The position numbers were made by a program, and so were the translations under genes. Shown here in pieces: positions 25,060 through 34,393 of a stretch of DNA of 64,000 nt. How positions within the stretch are numbered: the first letter of the stretch is position 1; each line of letters begins with the position of its first letter. Source of the DNA: an uncultured bacterium (GTDB taxonomy: Bacteria; Bacillota; Clostridia; Lachnospirales; Lachnospiraceae); NCBI GenBank assembly GCA_947073545.1, contig CAMTMP010000001.1, positions 272,871 to 336,870 on the forward strand, read 5' to 3'. Below the pieces are notes generated by a model, which was given only the letters and a program-made list of their open reading frames with translations, was not told the origin of the DNA and did not search any database.

Positions 25060-26492
25060 TCACTGATTATAGTAGTCGTTAAAGGTATCCGTCTGGCTGC
25101 CCTTCCATTTTCCCGCCGCCAGATCGTCCACAGCCTTTTTATAGTGCTTATCCAGATCAAATGCCAGCGGCAGACGGCGCCGATCACACAGGTGATCACA
25201 GGCACCCAGATGCAGGCAACGTTGATGGAGGCGATTGCGGATGCGCTGGTGGGATCGGCGGTAAAGCTGCCGGCATCTAAAATCCAGCCAAGGGCTGCGG
25301 TCCCGATACCGGAGCCGACCTTCATGCAGAACGAGGAAGCCGCATTTCCCATACCCACTGCCTGCACGCCGGTAAGCCATTGCCCATAGGTGATAGAATC
25401 CTGTAAAAGACCAAACATGGTTGCCGCGCTGCAGCCGAAAGCAGCTCCTTTTAAGATATTACATGCCACAACTAGGGTAACGCTCTGACCAGCCAGCGCG
25501 GTCAGCACAAAGGCCGCCGCCGCTGCGACCATTCCGATCAGACCTGTCCAGCGTTTGCCGATTTTTGCCATGATGAAAGGGGTGATAAACATCATCACGA
25601 TCTGCGCCATGGACAGTGAATTTGCGGTGATGGAATAAGCGCTTTCATCACCCAATACATACTGTGCAAAATAGTAGGCGCTGCCGAAGAAAGTGGACAT
25701 CATAAAGTATAGGGAGAAGAGGAATATTACCATCAGCAGCCAGTACTTGTTGACAACCAGACTTTTCAGGCATTTGATGACAGAGGGTCCCTTTTCCTGT
25801 CTGGCGCCTTCTGCATTTTCCGTATCAACGACCCGCTCCTTACAGAAGAAGAACGTAATTAAATTGAGAACAACAAAAGCGATCATCAGGCAGACAAACG
25901 CCAGCGTCCAGCCCTTCTGGCTGTACTGTTCCCCGCCGCCGAAGAACGCACACATTTTTAATACGACGGTATTGACGGTCATTGTCCCAAAAGTTGCGAG
26001 GAGCATACGGAAGTTCCCGAGAAGACCTCACTCGTACTGGTTGGTCGTCATCAGACCCTGTAAAGATGCATAGGGCACATTCAGACCGGTATAAAATATG
26101 GTGGAAACCAGATTATAAGTCAGAAACATGTATGCCACCTGCGCGGAGCCGGCTAAGGAAGCGGGCACGGAGAACATAAGCACCGTGCAGACAGCCAGCG
26201 GAATGCTCATCCGCAGAATCCATGGACGGGCTTTTCCCCATTTGCTTTTTGTCTTATCTACGATTCGTCCCATGATTAAGTCGGACACACCGTCGAATAT
26301 TTTGGAGACAGCCATGATGGAAGCGGCAACACCGGCGTCCACGCCGAGGACACTGATGTAATATACGAGCAAAAATGCGGATATGGAGGAGTAAACCAGA
26401 TTGCCTGCATAATCGCCGATTCCGTATGCCACACGCTCAAAAAAGGAAAGCTTTGCGTCCGGGTTTTCTATTTTTCCTGTATTTGTATTCAT
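25060..26492 (-). pseudogene. GPH-family glycoside/sugar symporter, broken by a nonsense codon and a frameshift
   Basis: Joined together the sequence encodes a complete GPH (MelB/XynP-like) sodium- or proton-coupled symporter of about 475 residues. It begins ERVAYGIGDYAGNLVYSS and has the loop DKTKSKWGKARPWIL. An in-frame TGA at 26028-26030 replaces what should be an Arg codon in a run reading TTNQYE-stop-GLLGNFRML, consistent with CGA to TGA. A second lesion near 25165 shifts the frame, so the true tail (LDKHYKKAVDDLAAGKW) is read one frame away and ends at 25060. Without these changes it would import beta-xylosides for GH43. AAGGAGC precedes the start. Confidence 0.85.
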
Positions 26493-26561
26493 AAGGAATG
26501 CTCCTTTCTGTTCTGCTTTTTGTTATAGGTTATATTTGGTTCGGGAGGCGGAAACCGGTTT

Positions 26562-27734
26562 TTATACTTCTCCGGGAAACCACCCAAGATCCACGCTCTT
26601 TCCGAGATCCCAGCAGTCCCAGCCCTTCCAGTGGGGCTCGTTTACCGTGTCGAGCAGCAGCTTGTAGTTCCAGTAAAAATAGCCGCTCCCTTTCTGCCAT
26701 GCCGCGAGCTGCGCGTTGGCGAGCTGCGCGTACAGGTGCTTTTTGGTCTCTTCCGTCAGCTCGTTTTCGTTTTCCGTGTAATCCATGCCGTTCAATACAG
26801 ACTGACCGCCTTTGGTGTCCACGCCTACCACATAGGAATTGAACAGACACCATTCGCCGCAGATCACGGGCACGTAAGACTGCACCTCTTCAATATCTTG
26901 TGCATAATTTTCCTGAATATATTTGATGTAGCCGTTTAAGGACTGTTCACAGCCCATTGCTTCGGCTACCATCAGATATTGGTGGGTATCCAGCATCACA
27001 TGCTCAAAACGGGGCTGTGTGATAAATTCTTTCCACACCTTCATCTGGAACGCGTCGTGGAATACCACATAGGCGTCATCTTTGGTATTTGGATGAATAC
27101 GGTCGTAGGCTTTGTTGTAAAAATCGTGCAGAAATTCCATGGTGTTTGGCGCGCTGCCGGCGGCAAGCTCTTTGTCCACAGGGGGATAACGACCGGGGAC
27201 GTCCATGGTTTCCCACATTTCCTTAGTGACCGGCTCGTTGATGGGTGTGATGCCCATAAAACCTTTCCGCTGTCCGTAACGTTTTGCCAGCTTTTCCAGT
27301 ACATTTAAGACGAAATCCACTTCTTCGGGGCTCTGGCTCCATTTGCAGACACCGCAGATACCGCCGTTGTCAAAGCCGTTCTGGCTAAGGGGCGCCGTGT
27401 GCAGGTCAATCAGAATCCGAATATCATATTTTTCCGCCCAGGAAAAGGCTTTGTCCAGTTCTTTAATACAGCCAATAAACGGCGGGCGGTCGCCGAAAAT
27501 AAAGTAGGGAACAGGAATGCGGACCGTATTCAGCCCGATCCGTTTAATCGTTGCAAAATCACGCTCGGAAATATACTCGCTGCGGTGTACCTTGATGCGT
27601 GCCTCGTAAACCTCCGGGGAAAGGCTTCTCGGCAGATAGTATTCATCCTCCGCGTCTGTCCCGTCAAAGAGTGCCGGACTCATCCACTTCTCCAGAACAA
27701 GCCAGTTTCCAAGGTTAACTCCTTTTACATACAT
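26562..27734 (-). CDS. Glycoside hydrolase family 5 (exo-glucanase-like)
   Basis: A 390-residue GH5 enzyme without signal peptide. The start (VKGVNLGNWLVLEKWM), the HTAPLSQNGFDN loop, the acid/base Glu in GITPINEPVT, the HQYLM strand and the nucleophile Glu in VICGEWCLF match exo-1,3-beta-glucanase-type GH5 proteins. It is intact. The ATG at 27734 is chosen because AAAGGAGG lies nine bases upstream; the ATG at 27743 abuts that site and cannot be used well. It is the first gene of the minus-strand sugar operon, divergent from the AraC relic. A TATAAT at 27794-27799 on the minus strand may serve it. Confidence 0.9.
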   Translation of the reverse strand: MYVKGVNLGNWLVLEKWMSPALFDGTDAEDEYYLPRSLSPEVYEARIKVHRSEYISERDFATIKRIGLNTVRIPVPYFIFGDRPPFIGCIKELDKAFSWAEKYDIRILIDLHTAPLSQNGFDNGGICGVCKWSQSPEEVDFVLNVLEKLAKRYGQRKGFMGITPINEPVTKEMWETMDVPGRYPPVDKELAAGSAPNTMEFLHDFYNKAYDRIHPNTKDDAYVVFHDAFQMKVWKEFITQPRFEHVMLDTHQYLMVAEAMGCEQSLNGYIKYIQENYAQDIEEVQSYVPVICGEWCLFNSYVVGVDTKGGQSVLNGMDYTENENELTEETKKHLYAQLANAQLAAWQKGSGYFYWNYKLLLDTVNEPHWKGWDCWDLGKSVDLGWFPGEV

Positions 27735-27824
27735 TGTCTCCATCCTCCTTTTGTATTTGTGTTACCGACGTTATTTTCTATTATTTTACGTAAATTATAC
27801 TGCAGCCTATATCACAAAATTCAT

Positions 27825-27853
27825 TTGTATATCATATTTTTCACTGTTATAAT
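27825..27853 (+). promoter_or_regulatory. Promoter of the AraC-type regulator
   Basis: TTGTAT (27825-27830), 17 bp, TATAAT (27848-27853). It lies in the divergent region between GH5 and the regulator. Confidence 0.55.
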
Positions 27854-27991
27854 ATAATTATCACTGATTAAACGATATGAATGCGGATACGATGTAACTA
27901 TACAGCCTTCGGGCTAATAGCTACTGAATCAGGGATTTTTGGAACAGTCTGTATAGAAAATCGCAACATTCAGATAAAAAGAGGGGGCTAT

Positions 27992-29216
27992 ATGAATATT
28001 ACATATCTCATGCAGTATGTATCGCGCCGTCTTCATACAATTGTCAGAAAATTTTCCGTGCAGGACGGGAGCCGGGAAAAGGTATGCGAGCGCGCGGATC
28101 TGACGGAGAACGTTTTTTTTGCCGATGAGGAGGACGTTTATGCGGAAGAACTGTTATCGCTTGCAGAATCGGACTATCCGCCGCTGATCGCAATGGGAGA
28201 GGCAGGTGTATCCTACGGAATTGTCCATAGCGGGGAGTGGGTATTTATTGTCGGGCCGGTCGTACTCGCACCGGGCAGCGAAAGTCGGTAAACTTCCGCC
28301 ATTAGTGGCAGCCGCTTCCCTTATCCCCTTTTTGTATCGCTGTAGGGCCGCGGATATGATAAGCGAGCTGCTTTTAATACAGAATCTGTTTCGCGAGAAT
28401 ATCTGTTCCATGCATGAGACTGCGGATTATAATTTTCTGGACCGCTCTATGACGATGGAGGTGAACAGGGAATTTACCGATATTGTGTTCCGACATCAGG
28501 AAGAGCTTTCCACGCATAATCCGTATAATCAAGAGGTCAGGGAGGTTAACAGTATCCGAAACGGCGACCTGGAACAGCTTAAGAGAAGCTGGGCAGAAGA
28601 CTATATCGGGGAACTGGGGATTTTGGCGGATGACCCGTTACGCAACTGCCAGAATCTTGGAATTGTTCTTGTAACGCTGGCTTCCCGTGCCGCGATAGAG
28701 GGCGGGCTTTTGCCGGAAACGGCATTTTCATTAAGCGACAGCTACATTCGAAAACTGGAAGAGGCGCGTGCACCGGAATCGGCGTATCAGTTAGGCAGAC
28801 AGGCGGAATACCATTATGCGCTTCTTGTTAAGGAAGAAAGAGAGAAAAAGGCGGGAGGGGAAAAGGCTTTTGTCACAGATTCGCGCGTCAGTCAGTGCAA
28901 AGACTATATTTTCGCACATCTGCACGGGAGAATTACCACGGCGCAAATTGCGAAAGCGCTTTATATCAATCCCAATTATCTTTCCGGTCTTTTTAAGAAA
29001 GAGGAAGGAATCACAATCGGGCAGTATATTCTTCAGGAAAAAATCAAGCTGGTGAAAAATATGCTCATTTATTCCCGTTATTCCTATGTAGAAATAGCAA
29101 ATTATCTGGGATTCTGCTCACAGAGCCATTTGGGGGAGAAATTTAAAAAAGCCACCGGGCTGACGCTCCATCAGTATCGCGAAAAGTATGGAGTGAAGGG
29201 GTTTATGGGGAAATGA
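27992..29216 (+). pseudogene. AraC-family regulator of the sugar locus, frameshifted
   Basis: Two overlapping frames join into one AraC regulator of about 407 residues. The first begins MNITYLMQYVSRRL at 27992 (AGAGGGGG upstream) and runs through SGEWVFIVGPVVLAPGSE, then reaches a TAA at 28289-28291. The next frame continues from about 28280 (KVGKLPPLVAAASLIPFLY) to the end at 29216. It holds an intact AraC helix-turn-helix pair (ITTAQIAKALYINPNYLSGL, SYVEIANYLGFCSQSHLGEK). One base too many, or two too few, near 28280 explains it. A start within the second frame could still give a DNA-binding fragment. Confidence 0.8.
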
Positions 29217-29349
29217 GACGTGGGTTGCGGCATAAACGGAATTTCGCACAAATATACGAACAATCATGATTGCTTTTATAAATAGAAACGGGTATACTAT
29301 AAAATAAGTGAGAAGTAAAATTTCACTGATGTGGCGATGAAGGGAAGAA

Positions 29350-29484
29350 ACTCCAGAAAATAGCGGCGGATTTGACTGACGGTGTACCGTCTTTGTCATT
29401 GAAAATACTTTCCGAGTATCGGTACTATGGGAAAAAAGCGATTATCCTTATGGATGAATACGATACGCCGATACGGAAATTGGG
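29350..29484 (+). pseudogene. Fragment of an AAA-ATPase-like/PD-(D/E)XK protein
   Basis: In the frame upstream of the aminopeptidase the stretch LKILSEYRYYGKKAIILMDEYDTPI carries the Walker B motif and flanking strand of the AAA-ATPase-like family abundant in Lachnospiraceae. The rest of that protein (Walker A before, nuclease domain after) is missing. A relic left by deletion is the simplest view. The segment is fused in frame to the aminopeptidase but lacks its own ribosome binding site. Confidence 0.5.
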
Positions 29485-29512
29485 AGTCGGGGGTTCAGAC
29501 ATGGAGGAGATT

Positions 29513-30820
29513 ATGGACAAGAATACACAACAATTTGCAGAAGGTTTATTACAATATTTAAACGACAGTCCCACAGCGTTTCACGCCGTAGAAAATGCGG
29601 CGGCGTTGCTGCGGGAAAGCGGTTTTCGGGAGTTGAAGGAAACAGAAAAGTGGTTTCTGGAAATAGGCGGCAGATATTTTGTATTAAAAAACAGCTCGGC
29701 TATGATTGCCTTTACAGTAGGAAAAGGTGATCTGGCGAAGGAAGGTTTTCACATCATCGGTGCACACACGGATTCACCGGGGCTTAAGATCAAGCCGGAC
29801 GCCTGCACCGTTACGCCGGACGGCTATGTGAAGGTGAATGTGGAGGTTTACGGCGGGGCGATACTGCAGACATGGTTTGACAGACCGCTGGCGCTGGCCG
29901 GTCGGGTGATCGTGAAGGAAAACGGCACATTGCGGGAAAAGCTGGTTCAGATCGACAAGCCTGTTTTTATGATTCCGAATCTCTGCATTCATTTCAACAG
30001 GGATAAGAATGAAAAAGGCTCCCTCAATAAACAGACCGAAATCCTGCCGCTTCTGTCCATGAAGGCAGAAGGCATGGAGAAAGACGATTATCTGCCGGCT
30101 CTGCTGCAGGAAGAGACGGGTATAGAAAAAGCGGACATAGTAGATTATGAACTGTTTTTGTATGAGTACCAGAGGGGAATTTTTACGGGGAACAAGCAGG
30201 AATTTATTTCCGCGTCGCGGATTGACGATCTGTCCATGGTTTATGCGGGGCTGGCTGCTCTTACAGAGGCGCAGACGGGAGCGGGCTGTCAGGTGCTTGC
30301 CGCCTTTGACAATGAGGAGGTGGGGAGCACCACCGCGCAGGGAGCCAACTCCGGGCTTCTGTTGCATCTTTTGAACCGTATCTGCATGAATCTTGGAATG
30401 ACGAATGAGGGCTATTTTCAGGCGGTTGCCAATTCGACTTCCATTTCAGCGGATCTGGCGCACGCGGTGCACCCGAATTACAGTGACAAACACGATACGG
30501 AAAGCCGTCCCGTGTTAGGGGGCGGTCCTGTGATCAAATATTCCGCGTCCCAGCGGTATGCCACGACTGCGCTGAGCGCCGCATATTTTGTGGAAGCCTG
30601 TGAGCGGGCGGGCGTTCCTTATCAGAAGTTTGTAAACAGGAATGATATCGCGGGTGGCTCTACGATCGGCCCCGCGCTTTCCGGGCTGACCACAATTCCA
30701 GCGGTGGATATGGGTGCGCCGATTCTGGCGATGCACTCCATCCGGGAGTTTGGGGCAGTGGCGGATATGGTTTATACGAAGCAGGCTTTTCTGGCGTACT
30801 ATAAAGGCGGACAGCTTTGA
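29513..30820 (+). CDS. M18-family aminopeptidase
   Basis: A 435-residue aspartyl-type aminopeptidase (M18), a cytoplasmic di-zinc enzyme removing N-terminal residues from peptides. Motifs in order: FHIIGAHTDSPGLKIKP, ISASRIDDLSMVYAG, FDNEEVGSTTAQGA, and LAHAVHPNYSDKHD toward the C-terminus, giving all the usual zinc ligands and the general base Glu. The ATG at 29513 is preferred because GGAGG lies in the nearby upstream ATGGAGGAG; an upstream frame from 29372 would add the ATPase remnant. A hairpin terminator follows. Confidence 0.9.
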   Translation: MDKNTQQFAEGLLQYLNDSPTAFHAVENAAALLRESGFRELKETEKWFLEIGGRYFVLKNSSAMIAFTVGKGDLAKEGFHIIGAHTDSPGLKIKPDACTVTPDGYVKVNVEVYGGAILQTWFDRPLALAGRVIVKENGTLREKLVQIDKPVFMIPNLCIHFNRDKNEKGSLNKQTEILPLLSMKAEGMEKDDYLPALLQEETGIEKADIVDYELFLYEYQRGIFTGNKQEFISASRIDDLSMVYAGLAALTEAQTGAGCQVLAAFDNEEVGSTTAQGANSGLLLHLLNRICMNLGMTNEGYFQAVANSTSISADLAHAVHPNYSDKHDTESRPVLGGGPVIKYSASQRYATTALSAAYFVEACERAGVPYQKFVNRNDIAGGSTIGPALSGLTTIPAVDMGAPILAMHSIREFGAVADMVYTKQAFLAYYKGGQL

Positions 30821-30894
30821 CGCTGCCCGTTTGTTCCTGCGAGTAGCGAGCCGGAGAACTGCATACAAAAATTTGAGGATGTGATCCGGCAAGC

Positions 30895-30924
30895 AAAAAC
30901 CGCCCCGCATTAGGGACGGTTTTA
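30895..30924. terminator. Bidirectional hairpin terminator
   Basis: AAAAACCGCCCC (30895-30906) pairs with GGGACGGTTTT (30913-30923) with one mismatch, a six-base loop and a short T-run. It separates the aminopeptidase gene from the convergent AraC/GyrI-type gene. Confidence 0.6.
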
Positions 30925-30953
30925 CTATCGGTTTCGTTATAGTATGCAGGGAA

Positions 30954-31841
30954 TTAACCCTTCGTGACAGGCACCCATAATTCGCAGAACAGACCCTTTT
31001 CACCTTTTTCAAAGTAGATTTCAAAGTCCGTGTCGTCCGTCTGCACATAGCCCGTCTGCGGGGAAAATTCTTTGTGGAACTTGCCCCAGACTTCACCGAT
31101 ACAGTCTCCGTCATCGCCAAGGCATTTGAATACGGCATAGTCTGCGGGTTCGGTATTCCAAATGGTATAACCACTTTTTAAGAGGGTATCTAACCCGGCG
31201 CGGTCCGTATCGTCGTCAACGATAATGCCAATACCGTAATTAAAGTGCGTTTCGTTTTCTTTCGTGGGGCTGCATAAGCCGTATACGTCCCGCTTCCCTT
31301 CCTTCCGAAGCTGTTTCATGGGCTCGACCAGATTTTTGTCAAAGCATTCCGTCCAGAAATCGGGAATGCTGTGGTCGCTGTCATCATTGATGATTTCGTT
31401 GGGAAAAGCTCTCACCATTGCAAGAAACTGCTGTGATTCTTTGCGTTCCATTCTGTAATCCATAATACTACCACCTTCCGTTATGATTTTTATCACAAGG
31501 GGATTGAACAGATGAAGCTTTGCTCCCGGCTTTTTTGCCTGCTTCGGCGTGGAGCCGTGGAAGCGCAGAAAAGCCTTGGAAAAGCTCTCCGGCGATTCAT
31601 AGCCGTACTTGTAGGCGGCGTCAATGACGGACAGATCCGTTGTCTGCAGCTCCTGCGCAGCGAGCGTGAGACGGCGGCTTCTGAGATATTCATTGGCGGT
31701 CATTCCGGCGATAAAGCTGAATGTCCGATGGAAGTTATAGTTGGACATGTGTATGCTGGCTGCCACGTCGGTATAGTTAATGTCCTCATAAATGTGTTCT
31801 TCCATATAGTGTATTGCCTGTTGAATCAGCTGTATTGACAT
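30954..31841 (-). CDS. AraC-family regulator with GyrI-like effector domain
   Basis: A 295-residue Rob/SoxS-type regulator. The N-terminal AraC DNA-binding pair is intact (INYTDVAASIHMSNYNFHRT, SVIDAAYKYGYESPESFSKA, FHGSTPKQAKK). The C-terminal half (residues 125-295) is a GyrI-like small-molecule binding domain with EPADYAVFKCLGDDGD and a FEIYFEKGEKG ending. Such regulators respond to drugs or stress. GGAAAG precedes the ATG at 31841. It is divergent from the ECF sigma gene. Confidence 0.9.
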   Translation of the reverse strand: MSIQLIQQAIHYMEEHIYEDINYTDVAASIHMSNYNFHRTFSFIAGMTANEYLRSRRLTLAAQELQTTDLSVIDAAYKYGYESPESFSKAFLRFHGSTPKQAKKPGAKLHLFNPLVIKIITEGGSIMDYRMERKESQQFLAMVRAFPNEIINDDSDHSIPDFWTECFDKNLVEPMKQLRKEGKRDVYGLCSPTKENETHFNYGIGIIVDDDTDRAGLDTLLKSGYTIWNTEPADYAVFKCLGDDGDCIGEVWGKFHKEFSPQTGYVQTDDTDFEIYFEKGEKGLFCELWVPVTKG

Positions 31842-32027
31842 ATCGTTTTCTTCCTTTCCTGCCGCGCGGGCCTGATCTTTAATTGCTCTCCTTGTGTAAA
31901 ATCATTGTACAGAATTGCTGAAGGTAAATCCTGTTCCTGCTTGCGCAAGTTTGTTCCATTCGAACATTTCCATAAATCATTTTCTAATATTTTGAAACCA
32001 AAAGTCAATATCTGACGTCTAATGACC

Positions 32028-32063
32028 GTAAAACAAATGGAAGGAGGCTTGTATTTGTTTTAC
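32028..32063 (+). promoter_or_regulatory. Perfect 11-bp inverted repeat upstream of the ECF sigma gene
   Basis: GTAAAACAAAT (32028-32038) and ATTTGTTTTAC (32053-32063) are exact complements around a 14-base centre, 27 bp before the sigma start. It can be a dyad operator or a leader hairpin. The position between divergent genes suggests regulation. Confidence 0.5.
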
Positions 32064-32089
32064 AATCATACGCGCGTAGGAGAAAACGA

Positions 32090-32617
32090 ATGAAAAGCAT
32101 TGATACAAAGTCTTGTGTAAAGAAGGCGCAGAGGCATGATAAAGATGCATTTACCGAACTAATGCAGTTATATCTGAAAGATATGTATAGAACGGCCATT
32201 GCAATTCTGATGAATGAAGAAGATGCCGCAGATGCACTTCAGGATACCATTCTCACTTGTTGGGAAAAGTTATATACACTTAAAAAACCGGAGTTCTTTA
32301 AGACATGGATGACAAGAATACTTATAAATCATTGCTATGATATCATAAGAGCGAATGCAGTTTACAGGAATGCAGAAGCCTATGAGGAACCGTCAAAATG
32401 TGATGAGTATAATCTTGAATTGAAGGAGGCATATGCCTCTATAGACGAACGATACCGATTGCCCATGGAATTGTATTATAGTCAGGGATTCAAGATGAGA
32501 GAGATTGCAGAAATGTTGTCATTACCATTAAATACCGTAAAGACGTGGATTTCAAGAGGAAGAAAACAAGTGGAAAAGTATTATAGCGATTGTCAGGAGG
32601 ATAGAAATGGCAAATAA
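32090..32617 (+). CDS. ECF-type RNA polymerase sigma factor
   Basis: A 175-residue sigma-70 ECF factor. Region 2 is clear (DAFTELMQLYLKDMYRTAIA, DAADALQDTILTCWEKL, FKTWMTRILINHCYDIIR) and region 4 holds the helix-turn-helix (YSQGFKMREIAEMLSLPLNT, VKTWISRGRKQVEKYY). AGGAG lies about eight bases before the ATG. It overlaps the downstream anti-sigma gene by 11 bp, so the two are coexpressed and probably form a pair. Confidence 0.9.
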   Translation: MKSIDTKSCVKKAQRHDKDAFTELMQLYLKDMYRTAIAILMNEEDAADALQDTILTCWEKLYTLKKPEFFKTWMTRILINHCYDIIRANAVYRNAEAYEEPSKCDEYNLELKEAYASIDERYRLPMELYYSQGFKMREIAEMLSLPLNTVKTWISRGRKQVEKYYSDCQEDRNGK

Positions 32618-33758
32618 GAAAACTATACTTTCTGAAGAAATAGAATTATCGGAAATTGTGTTGAAAAAAACAAATCAGGCCTTTGAAATGATTAAGCAGG
32701 AGGATATTGTTTCTATGAAAAAAACACATAAAAGAAGAAAAAGAAAGTTTAAAACACAGGCGGCCGCTGCTGCAGGCGTCTGCATATTGGCAGTCAGCGG
32801 CATAAGCGCCGCTGCTGCAGTTCATCACTATTGGGGGAGAGGCATGAACGGAAATATTCAGGCATCCGATGAGCAGCAGCAAGTGCTTACAGAAAAGAAT
32901 ATAGCAAAAGTGTATCGTGAAGAACCGGACAGTCCGTCACTTGCCGTGACAATTAACGGTGTTACAATAGAACCGGATACCGTAATTGCAGATGAGAGAT
33001 TTGTATATATGGCATTTCGCATTTCCGGCTACAGCGTGGCGGATCGGACGGAGCCGGGATTCGATATGGTAAATGTGTACCAGGGAGATCATCCTGAGGA
33101 TGAAAGCGCAAGGGTTAATATGAGCGGAACCATGTACGATGGAATTGTCCTTGATGAAAACGGCGCATCGGTATATGAAGATGGAACGTCTTTGGAAAGT
33201 TATGAAGATGGAAGCATTATTTCTCATTATACTGATGATAACGGAAATATGGAATACATTATTCAGGCAAGTGCTGCGGACAAGAACGATTCACTTCTCG
33301 GCAAAACACTGCATGTTGCATTCAAAGATTTGGGAACCTTTTCAAAAGCGACATTTATTCCTGTAGTGGAGGGGGTCTGGAATTTTGAATTAAATCTTTC
33401 CGATGTCAGTTCGACCCGGAATATTAAGGTAGGGAAAAAAGTGGAGGGAACGGGTTTCACGATGGAAGATATTAATATCTCGCCGATTTCCATCCAGGTA
33501 AATTATTCTGTGAATGAAGCTCCGGCGGAAAAGGAAGACGATCTTGGCATTCCTGAAGTCAAAGGAGTTGTATTAAAAGACGGAACAAGAATTTCATACT
33601 TAGCGAATCCCGGCAGATTGGGATATACGGACAACAATAAGTCAAATGCGTATCAGATAGCAGGTTTTGCACGGATTGTTGATGTTGACGAGATAGCTGC
33701 GCTACTCGTTTTAACATCATATGAAAACGAAATGGTTGAGATACCGCTTTCAGAATAA
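32607..33758 (+). CDS. DUF4179-type membrane anti-sigma factor
   Basis: A 383-residue single-pass membrane protein. The N-terminal cytoplasmic part (about 48 residues) would bind the sigma factor. A Lys/Arg patch precedes one membrane helix at about 52-70 (AAAAAGVCILAVSGISAAAA), and about 310 extracellular residues follow, matching DUF4179 proteins. The AGGAGGATAGAA ribosome binding site lies inside the sigma gene. Sequestration of the upstream sigma factor is the family role; the signal is unknown. Confidence 0.85.
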   Translation: MANKKTILSEEIELSEIVLKKTNQAFEMIKQEDIVSMKKTHKRRKRKFKTQAAAAAGVCILAVSGISAAAAVHHYWGRGMNGNIQASDEQQQVLTEKNIAKVYREEPDSPSLAVTINGVTIEPDTVIADERFVYMAFRISGYSVADRTEPGFDMVNVYQGDHPEDESARVNMSGTMYDGIVLDENGASVYEDGTSLESYEDGSIISHYTDDNGNMEYIIQASAADKNDSLLGKTLHVAFKDLGTFSKATFIPVVEGVWNFELNLSDVSSTRNIKVGKKVEGTGFTMEDINISPISIQVNYSVNEAPAEKEDDLGIPEVKGVVLKDGTRISYLANPGRLGYTDNNKSNAYQIAGFARIVDVDEIAALLVLTSYENEMVEIPLSE

Positions 33759-33767
33759 CAATATATG

Positions 33768-33830
33768 TTTTTCGATTCTGCTTCCGGCTCCTGCCAAAGC
33801 CAGATATAGGAGCTTTTGCAGAATCGAAAA
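33768..33830 (+). terminator. Long imperfect hairpin after the anti-sigma gene
   Basis: TTTTCGATTCTGC (ending 33781) pairs with GCAGAATCGAAAA (33818-33830), and an inner GCTCCT/AGGAGC stem (33787-33792, 33808-33813) extends it. It lies just after the anti-sigma stop. No T-run follows on the plus strand, so termination is probable but not certain. Confidence 0.45.
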
Positions 33831-33848
33831 CTTAAAGGAAGGTATGTA

Positions 33849-33905
33849 TTGACAAAGTATGTTTACATGTGTAGACTATATGTTGAAAGTCTACACATGT
33901 AAACA
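33849..33905 (+). promoter_or_regulatory. Promoter and double BlaI-type operator upstream of blaI/blaR1-like genes
   Basis: TTGACA (33849-33854), 17 bp, TAGACT (33872-33877) form the promoter. An 18-bp perfect inverted repeat lies at 33860-33877 and 33888-33905. Each arm is itself a near-palindrome of the TTTACA-2 bp-TGTAGA kind, the half-site pattern bound by BlaI/MecI repressors. So the promoter carries two operators, one between -35 and -10 and one around the expected start site. Confidence 0.75.
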
Positions 33906-33941
33906 TTGGGGAAATAAGAGAAAGAATGCAAGGGGATGATT

Positions 33942-34313
33942 ATGAAAGAAACAAAGATATCCGACGCGGAACTGGAAATACTGGAAACACTCTGGGCGGC
34001 GGGAGAAGCATTAAACGCCAACGAGATCCGCGCGCGGCTAAATGAGAAAAAGGACTGGGAGCGCACCACGGTGCTGACGCTGATCCGCAGACTGCTTGAC
34101 AAGGGGGTGATCGGGCAGGAGAAGCGGGAGGTTTATTATTATGCCCCTCTTGTAGAGAGAAACGATTACGTGAAAGAGGAGACGAAAAGTTTTCTGAATA
34201 AATTTTTTAAGGGAGACGCAAAAAATTTGGCGGCGGCTCTCATTGCGGATGAGGATTTGAGCAGAGAGGATATCGAGGAACTGAGGGATTATTTTCGCGC
34301 TAACTTTCGTTAA
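33942..34313 (+). CDS. BlaI/MecI-family transcriptional repressor
   Basis: A 123-residue repressor. The winged helix is typical (ISDAELEILETLWAAGEALN, WERTTVLTLIRRLLDKGVIG, KREVYYYAPLV), followed by a short dimerisation domain. In the family, cleavage by BlaR1 in the C-terminal part relieves repression. The ATG at 33942 is preferred because AAGGGG sits six bases upstream of it. It is the first gene of an operon with the M56 peptidase, controlled by the double operator upstream. Confidence 0.9.
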   Translation: MKETKISDAELEILETLWAAGEALNANEIRARLNEKKDWERTTVLTLIRRLLDKGVIGQEKREVYYYAPLVERNDYVKEETKSFLNKFFKGDAKNLAAALIADEDLSREDIEELRDYFRANFR

Positions 34314-34393
34314 GGCAGACGGAATAAGGAATAGATTGTCCGGCAACTTATTCGCGTAGTCTATCATTTGGAGAATTTGAGGTGGAGGGAATT

